Of a stretch of DNA of 64,000 nucleotides, positions 20,997 to 30,903 are shown in pieces. The number at the start of each line of letters is the position of its first letter. The stretch's first letter is position 1. Made by a program: the position numbers and the translations under genes. Origin of the DNA: Buchananella hordeovulneris (GTDB taxonomy: Bacteria; Actinomycetota; Actinomycetes; Actinomycetales; Actinomycetaceae); assembly GCF_001907235.1 (NCBI RefSeq), contig NZ_MQVS01000002.1, positions 124,001 to 188,000 of the forward strand, read 5' to 3'. Below the pieces are notes generated by a model, which saw only the letters and a list, made by a program, of their open reading frames with translations, was not told the origin of the DNA and searched no databases.

Positions 20997-22747
20997 GCCG
21001 AGAGGAGGCTGGCTAGGCGCTGCAGGGCAGCGGAGTCGGTTACATGCAGGCGCAGTACCGGCAGGTGGTGGCCGGCCAAGACGGCGGCATCCCCGGCGGC
21101 CTGGGCCGCGATCAGGGTAGCCAGATCGAAGCTGCGGCCCGGAATGTCCAACTGGGCCTGTGCCTCCCCGGTGATCTGCAGGAATACGCCGTCGGGGGCT
21201 CCACCCTTGTGTAACTGCCCGGTCGAGTGCAGGAAGCGTGGCCCCCAGCCGAAGGTGACCGGTCGCCCGGTGCGGGCCGCCAGCGCCGCGCGCACCGGCG
21301 CCAACAGGTCGGCGCTGTGCCCCTCCCGGTCAAGATAGGCCATCACCGCCAGGTAGCCGCGTGCCCCCAGCTTCCCTAGCAGGGCCTCCACGGCACCTGC
21401 CACCGTGGTGGACTCGCCCAGGAGCTCCGCGTCGGCCCGTACCTCAATGCCGTCCTCCACAAAGGCATAGGGCTCCGGCTCGGGGGTGTTATCCAGCAGC
21501 TCGCGGGCGGCAGCCTTGGCGGATTCGACGTTCGGTTGATCGAAGGGATTGATGCGCAGCAGCACCCCCGCAACGGCCGTCGCCACCTCCCACAGGAGCA
21601 TGGCGGCACCGAGCTTGGCACCGACGTGCACCCCGTGTTCCTCCAGCACCACTTCTTCGCTGTCGCGGTCGAAGAGGACGACCGGCAGCACATCGGCGGC
21701 CACTTCGTCCCCGACCTCCGGTCCGTCTTCCCCGACCACTACCGGCAGCAGGCCGACGCCGTCCTTGCCCGTGGATTCGGCCACCAGTTGCTCGGCCCAG
21801 TCACCAAAATGGAACAACCCGGACTCGTCGTCGACCAGCACCAACTTGTCGCGCAGTGGCTTAGTGCCTGCCAGGGCCGCCCCCAGCACTAGCCCGGGGT
21901 TGTCGGCCGCGTCCCGCGCCAAGGCGGGCGCCACGGCGGCCGCGTCGGTCAGGAGCTGGGCGATGTCGACACCCGCCAGCCCCGTCGGCACCAAACCGAA
22001 GGCGGTCAGGGCCGAGAACCGGCCCCCGACCGTGGGGTCGGCCTCGAAAACCCGGTAGCCGGCGGCGGTGGCTGCCTCGTGGAGCGGCGAACCGGGGTCG
22101 GTAACGACCACGATGTGGCGTTTGACGTCCAGCCCGGCGTCGGCAAAGGCCTTTTCAAAGATGCGGCGCTGCGAATCGGTCTCCACCGTGCCGCCTGACT
22201 TGGACGACACCACGAGCACGGTGCGCGCCAGGTCACCGGCCAAGCCCCGCGCCACCTGATCCGGGTCCGTGGAGTCGAGCACTACTAGGTCCTGCCCGTA
22301 GGTGCCGGTAATGACCTCCGGTGCCAGGGAGGAGCCCCCCATACCGGCCAGCACCACCCGGTCGATGCCCGCCGCTCGCAACTCATCTCGCAGCGCCACG
22401 ATCGGCTCCACCAGCGCCCGCGAGGTCTCAGGCAGCTGCGTCCACCCCAGGCGGATGGACGCCTCAGCTTCGGCAGCCGGCCCCCACAGGGTGGCGTCCT
22501 GGGCGAAGAGGCGCGAGGCAACCCGGTCCGCGACCAACTTGTCGATGTGCGCGCCCACGGCCTGGGAGGCCCACCCGGTGGCGATGACCTCTAGCTCGGG
22601 GGTCTGCTCCGGGTCGTCGTCGGGCAGCCCCGCCCACGCGATCGTCACGTCGCCGTCGTAAGCTTCCATCTCTTCGTTCTGCTCCTGGCAGCCGCAGCCG
22701 CCGCCCTGGCATCCGTTCTCCACGGGCAACATCTCGTTGTCGGTCAT
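20993..22747 (-). CDS. pgi: Glucose-6-phosphate isomerase with Cys-rich N-terminal extension
   Basis: Interconverts glucose 6-phosphate and fructose 6-phosphate. The 584-residue protein belongs to the short actinobacterial Pgi type found beside transaldolase genes. It shows VVLAGMGGSSLAPEV and VVSSKSGGTVET (SIS-domain sugar-phosphate loops), DPTVGGRFSALTAFG and NPFDQPNVESAK. The first 27 or so residues are an unusual acidic extension with three Cys in NGCQGGGCGCQEQ. The ATG at 22747 has GAAGGAG 6 bases upstream; a later in-frame ATG (codon 27) has a poorer site, so the extension is probably made. It lies 30 bases after tkt and overlaps zwf by 4. Transaldolase, usual at this spot, is missing. 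Confidence 0.92.
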   Translation of the reverse strand: MTDNEMLPVENGCQGGGCGCQEQNEEMEAYDGDVTIAWAGLPDDDPEQTPELEVIATGWASQAVGAHIDKLVADRVASRLFAQDATLWGPAAEAEASIRLGWTQLPETSRALVEPIVALRDELRAAGIDRVVLAGMGGSSLAPEVITGTYGQDLVVLDSTDPDQVARGLAGDLARTVLVVSSKSGGTVETDSQRRIFEKAFADAGLDVKRHIVVVTDPGSPLHEAATAAGYRVFEADPTVGGRFSALTAFGLVPTGLAGVDIAQLLTDAAAVAPALARDAADNPGLVLGAALAGTKPLRDKLVLVDDESGLFHFGDWAEQLVAESTGKDGVGLLPVVVGEDGPEVGDEVAADVLPVVLFDRDSEEVVLEEHGVHVGAKLGAAMLLWEVATAVAGVLLRINPFDQPNVESAKAAARELLDNTPEPEPYAFVEDGIEVRADAELLGESTTVAGAVEALLGKLGARGYLAVMAYLDREGHSADLLAPVRAALAARTGRPVTFGWGPRFLHSTGQLHKGGAPDGVFLQITGEAQAQLDIPGRSFDLATLIAAQAAGDAAVLAGHHLPVLRLHVTDSAALQRLASLLSA

Positions 22748-22777
22748 TTGTTGTCTCCTTCGCAGACGATGAGAAAG

Positions 22778-24859
22778 TTAGAGAGCGGACAGGGACTCGT
22801 GGGCAGCGGCCACCACCGCCTGCGGGGTAAACCCGAACTGCTCAAACAATATTTCGGCGGCCGCCGAGGCCCCAAAGTGCTCCAGGCTGACGATGCGCCC
22901 GGCCTGCCCGACGTAGCGGTGCCACGGCATGGCGATTCCCGCTTCCACGGCCACGCGCGCCCGCACGCTGGGGGGCAGCACCTCATCGCGGTAGGTCGCG
23001 TCTTGCGCGTCGAACCACTCCTGGCAGGGCATTGACACAACCCGTGCCCCGATGCCCTGCTGTGCCAGCTCGGAGCGCGCGGCCAGGGCTAGGGAGACTT
23101 CGGAACCGGTGGCGATGAGCAAGACTTGCAGCTCCAGGCCGGCCGGGGCCTCGGCCAGGATGTAGGCGCCGCGGGCGACTCCCTGGGCGCTGGCCAATTC
23201 TCCGCCCCGGGCGGGATCAGGCAGATTCTGGCGGGACAGGACCAAGCCGGCGGGCTTGTCCCGGGCGATAATCTCGCGCCAGGCCACCGAGGTCTCGGCG
23301 GCGTCGGCGGGCCGCACCACCGCGAAGTTCGGGATGGCGCGCATGGCTGCCAGGTGTTCGACGGGCTGGTGGGTCGGTCCGTCCTCCCCAACCCCGATCG
23401 AGTCGTGCGTCCAGACGAAGATGGAGGGCACGTCCATGAGGGCCGCCAGACGGACCGCTGGGCGCATGTAGTCAGCGAACTGGAAGAAGGTGCCGCCGTA
23501 GGGGCGGGTGAGCCCTTGCGTCGCCATGCCGTTGAGGATGGCCCCCATGGCGTGTTCGCGGATGCCGAAGTGCAGGGTGCGACCGTATTCGTGTCCGGCG
23601 AAAGCCGCAGTGGAACGGTGTGCGGGCAAGAACGACGGCTGACCGGGCATCGTGGTGTTGTTTGAACCAGCCAGGTCTGCCGAGCCACCCCACAGCTCCG
23701 GCAGAGATTCCGCCAGCGCCGCCAGCACCTTTCCGGAGGCGGCCCGGGTGGCGATCGGCGTGCCGGTGCCAAACTCCGGCAGGTTGGCGTCCCAGGCGGA
23801 CGGCAGTTGGCGGGCCACCAGGCGGTCGTACAACGCGGCTGCCTCCGGGTGAGCTGCCCGCCAAGCTGTGTACCGTTCGTCCCACTCGGACCGCAGTTGC
23901 TGCGAGCGGCGGGCGGCGTTTTGCCGCGTGTAAGTCAACACTTCCTCGGCGACCGCAAAGTGGCTCTGCGGGTCGAAGCCGAGGAGCTCCTTCAGGGCCG
24001 CCAATTCCTCGCCTCCCAGCTTCGAGCCGTGGATGGCGCCGGTGTTCTGTTTGGTGGGGGCGGGCCAGCCAATGATGGTGCGCACCGAGATCAGCGAGGG
24101 ACGGCCAGTTTCGGCCTGGGCGGCCTCGATTGCGGCCCACAGGGCATCCAGATCCTCGACGTAGCTGCCGGAGGCAGTGAAATCGACCCGCTGGACGTGC
24201 CATCCGTACGCCCGGTAGCGGGCATCGACGTCTTCCGTAAAAGCGATGTCGGTGTCGTCCTCGATGGAGATGTGGTTGTCGTCCCAGATGACCAACAGGT
24301 TACCGAGCTCCTGGGTGCCGGCCAGGGAGGAAGCCTCCGCGCTGACGCCCTCCTGCAGGTCGCCATCAGAAGCGATCACAACGACCCGGTGGTCGAAGGG
24401 GCTGGTGCCAACGGGTGCCTCGGGGTCGAGCAGTCCGCGCACCCGCCGGGCATCCATCGCCATGCCCACAGCGGTGGCGATGCCCTGTCCCAGCGGGCCA
24501 GTGGTGGTCTCCACGAACTTGGTGTGCCGAAACTCGGGATGACCGGGAGTTTTGGCGCCCCAGGTGCGCAGCGCTTGCAGGTCGTTCAGCTCCATGTCCA
24601 GTCCGGCCAGGAACAGCTGCACGTACTGGGTGAGCGCCGAGTGGCCGCAAGACAGGACGAAACGGTCACGTCCAGCCCACCGATCGTCAGCGACGTCGTA
24701 GCGCAGCAGGCGCGAGAACAGTGTGTAGGCAATGGGGGCCAGAGAAATCGCGGTGCCGGGGTGGCCGTTGCCAACCTTTTCCACCGCATCAGCGGCCAGC
24801 ACGCGGGCGGTAGCTACCGCTCGATCATCGAGTTCGCTCCAGGAAAGGGCAGTGTGCAC
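22778..24859 (-). CDS. tkt: Transketolase
   Basis: Thiamine-diphosphate enzyme that moves two-carbon units in the non-oxidative pentose phosphate pathway. The 693-residue protein has the [14 protein letters not shown]-terminal motif, the ThDP-binding GDGDLQEG-type segment (here [14 protein letters not shown] followed by IWDDNHISI), and the central [16 protein letters not shown] region. It is the first gene of the minus-strand operon; a 143-base divergent region separates it from xerD. Confidence 0.96.
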   Translation of the reverse strand: MHTALSWSELDDRAVATARVLAADAVEKVGNGHPGTAISLAPIAYTLFSRLLRYDVADDRWAGRDRFVLSCGHSALTQYVQLFLAGLDMELNDLQALRTWGAKTPGHPEFRHTKFVETTTGPLGQGIATAVGMAMDARRVRGLLDPEAPVGTSPFDHRVVVIASDGDLQEGVSAEASSLAGTQELGNLLVIWDDNHISIEDDTDIAFTEDVDARYRAYGWHVQRVDFTASGSYVEDLDALWAAIEAAQAETGRPSLISVRTIIGWPAPTKQNTGAIHGSKLGGEELAALKELLGFDPQSHFAVAEEVLTYTRQNAARRSQQLRSEWDERYTAWRAAHPEAAALYDRLVARQLPSAWDANLPEFGTGTPIATRAASGKVLAALAESLPELWGGSADLAGSNNTTMPGQPSFLPAHRSTAAFAGHEYGRTLHFGIREHAMGAILNGMATQGLTRPYGGTFFQFADYMRPAVRLAALMDVPSIFVWTHDSIGVGEDGPTHQPVEHLAAMRAIPNFAVVRPADAAETSVAWREIIARDKPAGLVLSRQNLPDPARGGELASAQGVARGAYILAEAPAGLELQVLLIATGSEVSLALAARSELAQQGIGARVVSMPCQEWFDAQDATYRDEVLPPSVRARVAVEAGIAMPWHRYVGQAGRIVSLEHFGASAAAEILFEQFGFTPQAVVAAAHESLSAL

Positions 24860-25002
24860 GTCTGGTACTCCTTCTTCGGTGGCGCAGCGCTCCCCAGACT
24901 AGTAGGCGATGCTGGGAAAGTCCGGCCGGACCTGCGGAACGGGCACGGCCATAATTGTGTCGTTGCCCGCTCATACCGTGCCCCTACCGGGAAGGAGTCG
25001 CA

Positions 25003-25968
25003 GTGACGACACCGCTGACCGACTGCCTGGAGGAGTACCTGGCGCACCTGCGGGTGGAACGCGGCCTGGCGGACAATACTTTGGCCGCCTATGCCCGCGA
25101 TCTGCGCAAGTACGACGCCTTCCTGACCGCGCAGGGGGTGTCCGGGCCCGCGGCAGTCACCGTCGGGCACATCGAGACCTTCGTCGAAGCTTTGCGTTCC
25201 GGGCAAGCCACCGGCACCGCACAGGCTGCCTCCTCTACGGCCCGGATCGTGGCAGCCGTCCGGGGTCTGCATCGCTTCTTGGCGGCCGAGGGCCGGGTGA
25301 AACGGGATGTCACGGTAGACGTGGACCCGCCCGCCACCGCCAAAACACTGCCCAAGGCCCTGGAGGTTGACCAGGTGGAGGCGCTTTTGCGCGCAGCCGC
25401 TGCCCGCCCCGGGGCGAGCGGGACGCGAGATCTGGCGCTGTTGGAGTTTTTGTACGCGACGGGTGCCCGCATCACCGAGGCCGTGAGTTTGGATGTGGAC
25501 GATGTGGAGTTGCGGGAACCCGCCGCGGTCCTCCTGCACGGCAAGGGGGGCAAGCAGCGCGTAGTTCCGGTGGGCAGCCACGCGGTGGCCGCTCTGACCA
25601 CCTACCTGCACACGGCGCGCGGGCAATTACTGGCCGCAGGCACCGGCACGCCCGCCCTGTTCGTAAATGCCCGAGGCCGTCGCCTCACCCGACAATCGGC
25701 CTGGGCGGTGCTACAGAGCGTGGCGCGCGCCGCCGACCTAGCGGGGCACGTCTCACCACACGTGCTGCGGCATTCGTTTGCCACCCACATCCTGGCGGCG
25801 GGGGCGGACGTGCGGGTAGTGCAGGAGCTCCTTGGCCACGCCTCGGTAGCCACCACTCAGTTGTACACAAAAGTCACTGGACAAACCTTGCGCGAAATCT
25901 ACGCCACCTCCCATCCGCGGGCTTTGGCCGCGCCCGCGAGCCGCCCGGTGCCGGAGGCGGGCGTGTAA
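25003..25968 (+). CDS. xerD: Tyrosine recombinase XerD
   Basis: Site-specific recombinase that, with XerC, resolves chromosome dimers at dif near the end of replication. The 321-residue protein has an N-terminal SAM-like core-binding domain (about 1-110) and a catalytic domain with the expected residues: Arg156 in ATGARITEA, Lys181, His253 and Arg256 in SPHVLRHSF, His279 in LLGHAS and nucleophile Tyr288. The GTG at 25003 has GAAGGAG upstream. Position next to parA-scpAB is the usual one for XerD in actinobacteria. No dif-like site was recognised nearby. Confidence 0.93.
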   Translation: MTTPLTDCLEEYLAHLRVERGLADNTLAAYARDLRKYDAFLTAQGVSGPAAVTVGHIETFVEALRSGQATGTAQAASSTARIVAAVRGLHRFLAAEGRVKRDVTVDVDPPATAKTLPKALEVDQVEALLRAAAARPGASGTRDLALLEFLYATGARITEAVSLDVDDVELREPAAVLLHGKGGKQRVVPVGSHAVAALTTYLHTARGQLLAAGTGTPALFVNARGRRLTRQSAWAVLQSVARAADLAGHVSPHVLRHSFATHILAAGADVRVVQELLGHASVATTQLYTKVTGQTLREIYATSHPRALAAPASRPVPEAGV

Positions 25969-25980
25969 TAAGGTGACAGT

Positions 25981-26832
25981 GTGAGCGACGAGACTATCTC
26001 CGAACTAGCGGACGTGACGACCGATTTTCCGGTGCCTGCGCCCCTGTCCGGGCACGGCCCGGCGCGCATTATCGCCATGTGCAACCAGAAGGGGGGAGTG
26101 GGGAAAACCACTACCACCATCAACCTGGCGGCTGCGCTGGCGGACTACGGACGCAAGATACTCATAGTCGATTTCGATCCGCAGGGTGCTGCCTCGGCAG
26201 GTCTCGGTGTGGCGGCTCACGAGATTGACGACACCATCTACACGTTGATGACGCAGCCGAAGACCGACATCCGGGACGTCATCCTGCCCACCCGCACCGA
26301 GAACCTAGATCTGGTGCCGGCCAACATCGACCTCTCCGCCGCCGAGATGCAGCTGGTAAACGAAGTGGCACGGGAATCGATCCTGGCGCGAGTGCTGCGC
26401 CCCGTGGTGGACGACTACGACGCCATCATCGTCGATTGCCAACCCTCCCTCGGGCTGTTGACTGTCAACGCGTTGACCGCCGCGCACGGGGTGATCATCC
26501 CGTTGGAGACCGAGTTCTTTGCGTTGCGGGGGGTGGCCCTCCTCGTGGAGAACATCGAAAAGGTCCGGGACCGGCTCAATCCGCGCCTCACCATCGACGG
26601 CATCTTGGCCACCATGGTGGACAAACGTACCCTCCACACGCGGGAGGTATTGGAGCGCCTGGAGCAGGCGTTCGATGACCTGGTTTTCAGCACCATGATC
26701 GGGCGGACCATCAAGTTCCCAGACGCCTCGGTGGCGACCGAACCCATTTTGTCTTACGCCCCCAACCACCCGGGGGCCGAGGCCTATCGCCGCCTGGCGC
26801 GCGAGGTGGTTGCGCGCGGTGCCTGCGCCTGA
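25981..26832 (+). CDS. ParA-family ATPase next to scpAB
   Basis: Deviant-Walker ATPase of the ParA/Soj/MinD class, probably working with the condensin-like Smc-ScpAB system or in positioning. The 283-residue protein has MCNQKGGVGKTTTTINLA (deviant Walker A, residues about 37-54), DFDPQGAASAGLG and IIVDCQPSLGLLTVNAL. No parB gene is next to it, unlike the chromosomal parAB near the origin. Translation is probably leaderless: TAAGGT (25969-25974) overlaps the xerD stop region and ends 6 bases before the GTG. scpA overlaps its 3' end. Confidence 0.9.
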   Translation: MSDETISELADVTTDFPVPAPLSGHGPARIIAMCNQKGGVGKTTTTINLAAALADYGRKILIVDFDPQGAASAGLGVAAHEIDDTIYTLMTQPKTDIRDVILPTRTENLDLVPANIDLSAAEMQLVNEVARESILARVLRPVVDDYDAIIVDCQPSLGLLTVNALTAAHGVIIPLETEFFALRGVALLVENIEKVRDRLNPRLTIDGILATMVDKRTLHTREVLERLEQAFDDLVFSTMIGRTIKFPDASVATEPILSYAPNHPGAEAYRRLAREVVARGACA

Positions 26833-27661
26833 ACTGCCTCCGTCCCTGACCGAGCCGACGGGGGCGGCACCCAGCGAGCCGCAAAAGCAACGCGCCTTTT
26901 CGGTGACGCTGGAAAACTTCACCGGTCCTTTCGACCTGTTGCTGGGGTTAATAGCCAAGCATCAACTCGACATTACCGAAATTGCCTTGGCCCAGGTGAC
27001 GGACGAATTCATCGCGCACATGGATGCGCACTGGGACGTGTCACAGGCCAGCGAATTCCTGGTCGTGGCGGCAACATTGCTAGAAATCAAGGCGGCCAGG
27101 CTGCTGCCGCAGCAAGAGCGGGAAGCAGAGGAGGACCTTGAGTTTCTGGAGGCACGCGACCTGTTGTTCGCGCGCCTACTGCAGTACCGCACCTTCAAGG
27201 AAGCGGCCGCCTGGATGGGGCAGCGCCTAGCCGTCGGCGAGAGCTACCTGCCCCGGGAAGTGGGGTTGGAAGCGCCCTTCGCAGCGCTGCTGCCCGAGCT
27301 GGTGTGGCACGTGCGCCCGGAAGAACTGGCGCGCCGAGCAGCCGCGGCCCTCAGTCGCCGCCCACCAGAGGTGGCTGTGGCCCACCTGCACGAGGTAGTG
27401 GTGCCAGTACCAGGCCAGATGAAGATCCTGGCAGCATTGCTGCGCACAGCCGGGCAAGCCACCTTCTCCCACCTGATCGCCGACGCCGCCTCCACCGCCG
27501 TCGTGGTTTCCCGCTTCCTGGCGCTGCTGGAGCTGTACCGGGCAGGCGTGGTCGAGTTTGAACAAGACGAACATCTAGGCCCCCTGACCGTGCAGTGGAC
27601 AGGCGACCTGACCTCCGAGGTAGGCACAGGCACAGACGAATACGACGAGGGAGTGGCGTGA
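26819..27661 (+). CDS. scpA: Segregation and condensation protein ScpA
   Basis: Kleisin that closes the Smc ring in chromosome condensation. The 280-residue protein has the N-terminal Smc-contact motif FTGPFDLLLGLIAKHQLDI, then SEFLVVAATLLEIKAARLLP and a C-terminal winged-helix region. Two starts are possible: TTG 26810 or GTG 26819. I chose GTG 26819, which overlaps parA by 14 bases. The Pro/Glu-rich first 25 residues are less conserved. The stop overlaps the scpB GTG (GTGA). Confidence 0.9.
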   Translation: MPAPELPPSLTEPTGAAPSEPQKQRAFSVTLENFTGPFDLLLGLIAKHQLDITEIALAQVTDEFIAHMDAHWDVSQASEFLVVAATLLEIKAARLLPQQEREAEEDLEFLEARDLLFARLLQYRTFKEAAAWMGQRLAVGESYLPREVGLEAPFAALLPELVWHVRPEELARRAAAALSRRPPEVAVAHLHEVVVPVPGQMKILAALLRTAGQATFSHLIADAASTAVVVSRFLALLELYRAGVVEFEQDEHLGPLTVQWTGDLTSEVGTGTDEYDEGVA

Positions 27662-28239
27662 GCGAAGTAGACGCGCAGCTGGCGGCTGGACTAGAGGCCA
27701 TCCTCATGGTGGTAGACGAACCAGTGCCCGCCGCCGCCCTGGCAGAGGCCTGCGGCCGGACAACAACCGAGGTAGAAGAAACCCTGGGAGAACTGCAAGC
27801 CGAGTACGCGGGCCACCGCGGGACCCGGCCCCGCGGCTTTGCGTTGCGACAGGTAGCGGGAGGCTGGCGCATCTACTCCGCCAGCACCTACCACGAGCTG
27901 GTGGCCACATTCGTCGTGGCGGGGCGCACCGCCCGCCTCACCCAAGCCGCATTAGAGACCCTGGCCGTTATCGCCTACAAACAACCCGTCACCCGCAGCC
28001 GAGTAGCGGCCATCCGGGGGGTGAATGTAGATTCGGTCGTCCGCACCCTGCAGACCCGCGGTCTGATCGAGGAGGCAGGCGTCGGACCGTCAGGCGCGAC
28101 ACTGTACGTGACTACCCCCGCTTTCCTGGAGAGAATGGGGCTGACGGACTTATCGGAACTGGCGCCACTGGCCCCCTACCTGCCAGGGAGCGACGAGCTG
28201 GGCCAAATCGAACAAGATATGGAAGGACGGCGGCTATGA
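27658..28239 (+). CDS. scpB: Segregation and condensation protein ScpB
   Basis: Winged-helix partner of ScpA in the Smc complex. The 193-residue protein carries two winged-helix units; the family motif LTQAALETLAVIAYKQPVTR and the following IRGVNVDSVVRTL are clear. The GTG at 27658 overlaps the scpA stop by 4 bases, and the stop overlaps the rluB start by 4 bases, so scpA-scpB-rluB are translationally coupled. Confidence 0.94.
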   Translation: MSEVDAQLAAGLEAILMVVDEPVPAAALAEACGRTTTEVEETLGELQAEYAGHRGTRPRGFALRQVAGGWRIYSASTYHELVATFVVAGRTARLTQAALETLAVIAYKQPVTRSRVAAIRGVNVDSVVRTLQTRGLIEEAGVGPSGATLYVTTPAFLERMGLTDLSELAPLAPYLPGSDELGQIEQDMEGRRL

Positions 28240-29066
28240 GCGACTACTACGCCCGGGCAGCCCGCACCGGCGATGGCGGCGTACAAAAACCTCGACGACG
28301 GCCCCGCCCGGCCGCGCCCAGCGCCCCCGCCGCCGTGCATGACCCGGACGGCGAACGCCTGCAAAAAGTACTGGCGCGCGCCGGGGTCGGTTCCCGCCGC
28401 CAGTGCGAAACCCTGATAACCGCCGGGCGCGTGCAGGTCGACGGTCAGGTGGTGCGCGAACTCGGGGTGCGGGTGCGCCCCGGCGCCAAGATCCACGTTG
28501 ACGGTATGCCCGTGCAGACAGACATGGGCAAGCTGACAATGGCCTTCAACAAGCCCACCGGCGTGGTCTCTACCATGTCCGACCCACAGGGCCGAATCTG
28601 CTTGGGGGAGTGGTTTGAGGACCACAAGGAACGCCTCTTCCATGTCGGCCGCCTCGACACCGACACCGAGGGACTCATCTTGGTGACCAACGACGGCGAG
28701 CTCGCCCACCGGCTGGCCCACCCGTCCTACGAGATCCGCAAAACCTACATCGCCACCGTCGAGGGCACCGTCAAACCCGGCCTAGTCAAACGGCTAGAAG
28801 GCGGCGTGGAGCTAGAAGACGGGCTGGTCGTCTGCGACCGCGCCACCATTAAAGCCTCCACCCCCTACGGATCGATCGTGGAAGTGGTGCTGCACGAGGG
28901 CCGCAACCGCATCGTGCGGCGCCTCCTGGCGGAATGCGGGCACCCCGTGACACGCCTGGTGCGCACCCGCGTCGGCCCGATCACTCTCGGTGACCTGCGC
29001 CCCGGCCGCCACCGCGTCATCTCCGGCCCAGAGCTATCCAGCCTCATGAAGGCCGTGGACTTGTGA
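28236..29066 (+). CDS. rluB: 23S rRNA pseudouridine synthase, RluB/RsuA family
   Basis: Isomerises a uridine of rRNA to pseudouridine. The 276-residue protein has a basic, Pro-rich leader (about residues 1-38), an S4 RNA-binding domain (GERLQKVLARAGVGSRRQ, about 39-100) and the catalytic domain with the RsuA-type motif GRLDTDTEGLILVTNDG, whose first Asp is catalytic, then RKTYIATVEG and GRNRIVRRLL. It sits between scpB and tyrA with 4-base overlaps on both sides, as in many actinobacteria. Which position it modifies is inferred from neighbours, not shown. Confidence 0.93.
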   Translation: MSDYYARAARTGDGGVQKPRRRPRPAAPSAPAAVHDPDGERLQKVLARAGVGSRRQCETLITAGRVQVDGQVVRELGVRVRPGAKIHVDGMPVQTDMGKLTMAFNKPTGVVSTMSDPQGRICLGEWFEDHKERLFHVGRLDTDTEGLILVTNDGELAHRLAHPSYEIRKTYIATVEGTVKPGLVKRLEGGVELEDGLVVCDRATIKASTPYGSIVEVVLHEGRNRIVRRLLAECGHPVTRLVRTRVGPITLGDLRPGRHRVISGPELSSLMKAVDL

Positions 29067-30175
29067 CCGCTCGCCTCACCAGCGGGCCGGTGCTGATCAT
29101 CGGCACGGGGCTGCTCGGCACCTCCGTAGGCCTTGCCCTGCAACCGGAAGTGCCTGTCCAACTGCGGGACATCTCGCCTGCCGGGGCAGCCCTCGCCCGC
29201 GACCTAGGGGCCGGCTCCCTCGCCAGCCCGCACGCTCCGCCTCCCCACCTCGTGGTGGTGGCCACCCCACCAGACGTCACGGGCGCGGTGGTAGTGGCCG
29301 CGCTGGCAGAATTTCCCACCGCCATCATCACCGACGTGGCCAGCGTAAAACACGACATCGTCACAGAGGTGCTCACCCGCGCCCCTGCCCACGCCCACCG
29401 GTACGTCGGTTCGCACCCGATGGCGGGGCGCGAACGTGCGGGGGCGGTGGGTGCCGACGCGGCGCTGTTCGTCGGCCGCCCGTGGGTGGTGGTGCCGCAC
29501 CCCGCCTCCAGCGATACGGCCATCAACGCCGTCCGCGCGCTCGCGGTAGACGTGGGGGCTATTTTGCATGTGCTGCCCGCCGCCGAGCATGACGCTGCGG
29601 TCGCCGTCATCTCCCACGTGCCGCAGGTGATCTCGTCGCTGCTGGCCGCCCGCCTGGCGCATGCCGAACCGGCGGCGTTGGCATTGGCGGGACAGGGGCT
29701 GCGGGACACCACCCGCATTGCTGCCTCCGATCCGCGCCTGTGGACCGCCATCTTGGCCCTCAACAGCCGCGAGGTTAGCCACGTGCTGCGCGAGTTGCAG
29801 GCAGATCTCGACACCCTGGTGCGGGCGTTGGCGGCCGCTGCTGCTACCAGTCCGGCCTCTCCCGGTACCCACGGGGCGATCAATGCTGTCCTTGCGGCAG
29901 GCAATCTGGGCGTGGCCCGCATTCCGGGCAAGCACGGGGGCGGCCGCACGCACTACGGCAAACTCACTGTGCTGGTGCCGGACCAGCCCGGGCAGTTGGG
30001 GCGGCTGTTTTCTGACGCTGGGCAGGCAGGAATATCGATCGAGGATGTTCAGCTTGAGCACGCCAGCGGCAAGTCGATGGGGCTGGTGTTGCTGAGCGTG
30101 CTGCCCGCCCAGGTGGAGCCGTTGGCGGCGGCCCTGACCGAGCGTGGTTGGCAGATCTTAGAAACGGAGGTTTGA
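29063..30175 (+). CDS. tyrA: Prephenate dehydrogenase
   Basis: Oxidative decarboxylation of prephenate to 4-hydroxyphenylpyruvate in tyrosine synthesis. The 370-residue protein begins with an NAD(P) Rossmann motif IIGTGLLGTSVGLAL (about residues 11-25), contains the conserved GSHPMAGRERAG and the helical dimerisation region, and ends with an ACT-type regulatory domain (KLTVLVPDQPGQLGRLFS, about 300-370), which suggests amino-acid feedback control. The GTG start overlaps the rluB stop by 4 bases; cmk follows after 2 bases. Confidence 0.92.
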   Translation: MTARLTSGPVLIIGTGLLGTSVGLALQPEVPVQLRDISPAGAALARDLGAGSLASPHAPPPHLVVVATPPDVTGAVVVAALAEFPTAIITDVASVKHDIVTEVLTRAPAHAHRYVGSHPMAGRERAGAVGADAALFVGRPWVVVPHPASSDTAINAVRALAVDVGAILHVLPAAEHDAAVAVISHVPQVISSLLAARLAHAEPAALALAGQGLRDTTRIAASDPRLWTAILALNSREVSHVLRELQADLDTLVRALAAAAATSPASPGTHGAINAVLAAGNLGVARIPGKHGGGRTHYGKLTVLVPDQPGQLGRLFSDAGQAGISIEDVQLEHASGKSMGLVLLSVLPAQVEPLAAALTERGWQILETEV

Positions 30176-30177
30176 GC

Positions 30178-30891
30178 GTGGCAGGTCCACTCGTAGCCAT
30201 TGATGGCCCGTCGGGGTCCGGTAAGTCCACTGCGGCCCGCGGGCTGGCTCGATACTTGGGCGCCCAGTACCTCGACACTGGGGCCATGTACCGGGCGGCG
30301 GCCTGGTGGTGTCAGCGGCAGGGCATCGCCCTGGATGATGCGGCGGCAGTCGCCGCGGCGGTGGCCGAGTTGCCGCTGGTGATGGGCACCGACCCGGCGG
30401 CGCCACGCGTTACCTGCGCGGGGCAGGACATCACCGAGATCATTCGGTCGCCAGCGATCTCCACCGTCGTTTCGCAGGTGGCGACGAACCTGGAGGTCCG
30501 CCGACTGCTACGCCTCCGCCAGCAAGAGTTGATAGCCGCCGCGGTGACAAGCGGGGAGGGCATAGTCGCCGAAGGGCGGGACATCACCACCGTGGTGGCG
30601 CCCTCTGCCCCTGTCCGGATCCTGCTGGTGGCCAGTGCCCAGGCACGCCTGGAGCGGCGGGCTTTGCAGGATCTGGGAGCTGCTGGCCGGGCAGAGCAAG
30701 AGCAGGTGCGTGACGCGGTCGTGCGCCGCGACGCCGACGACTCCACGGTCTCTAATTTCACGACGGCTGCCGACGGCGTGATTGAGCTGGACAATTCAAC
30801 TTTTGCCCCGGCCGAGACCCTGGCGGCAATCATCGAGATCACCGTTGCCACCTACCCACACTTCGCGGACCGGCAACCGCGCCGCACCTGA
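30178..30891 (+). CDS. cmk: Cytidylate kinase
   Basis: Phosphorylates CMP and dCMP. The 237-residue protein has the Walker A IDGPSGSGKSTAARGLA near the N-terminus, the YLDTGAMYRA substrate motif, and the VAEGRDITTVVAP motif of bacterial Cmk. GTG 30178 is chosen because GGAGG lies 8 bases upstream, inside the end of tyrA. der follows after 12 bases. Confidence 0.95.
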   Translation: MAGPLVAIDGPSGSGKSTAARGLARYLGAQYLDTGAMYRAAAWWCQRQGIALDDAAAVAAAVAELPLVMGTDPAAPRVTCAGQDITEIIRSPAISTVVSQVATNLEVRRLLRLRQQELIAAAVTSGEGIVAEGRDITTVVAPSAPVRILLVASAQARLERRALQDLGAAGRAEQEQVRDAVVRRDADDSTVSNFTTAADGVIELDNSTFAPAETLAAIIEITVATYPHFADRQPRRT

Positions 30892-30903
30892 GAGAATGAA
30901 GAC

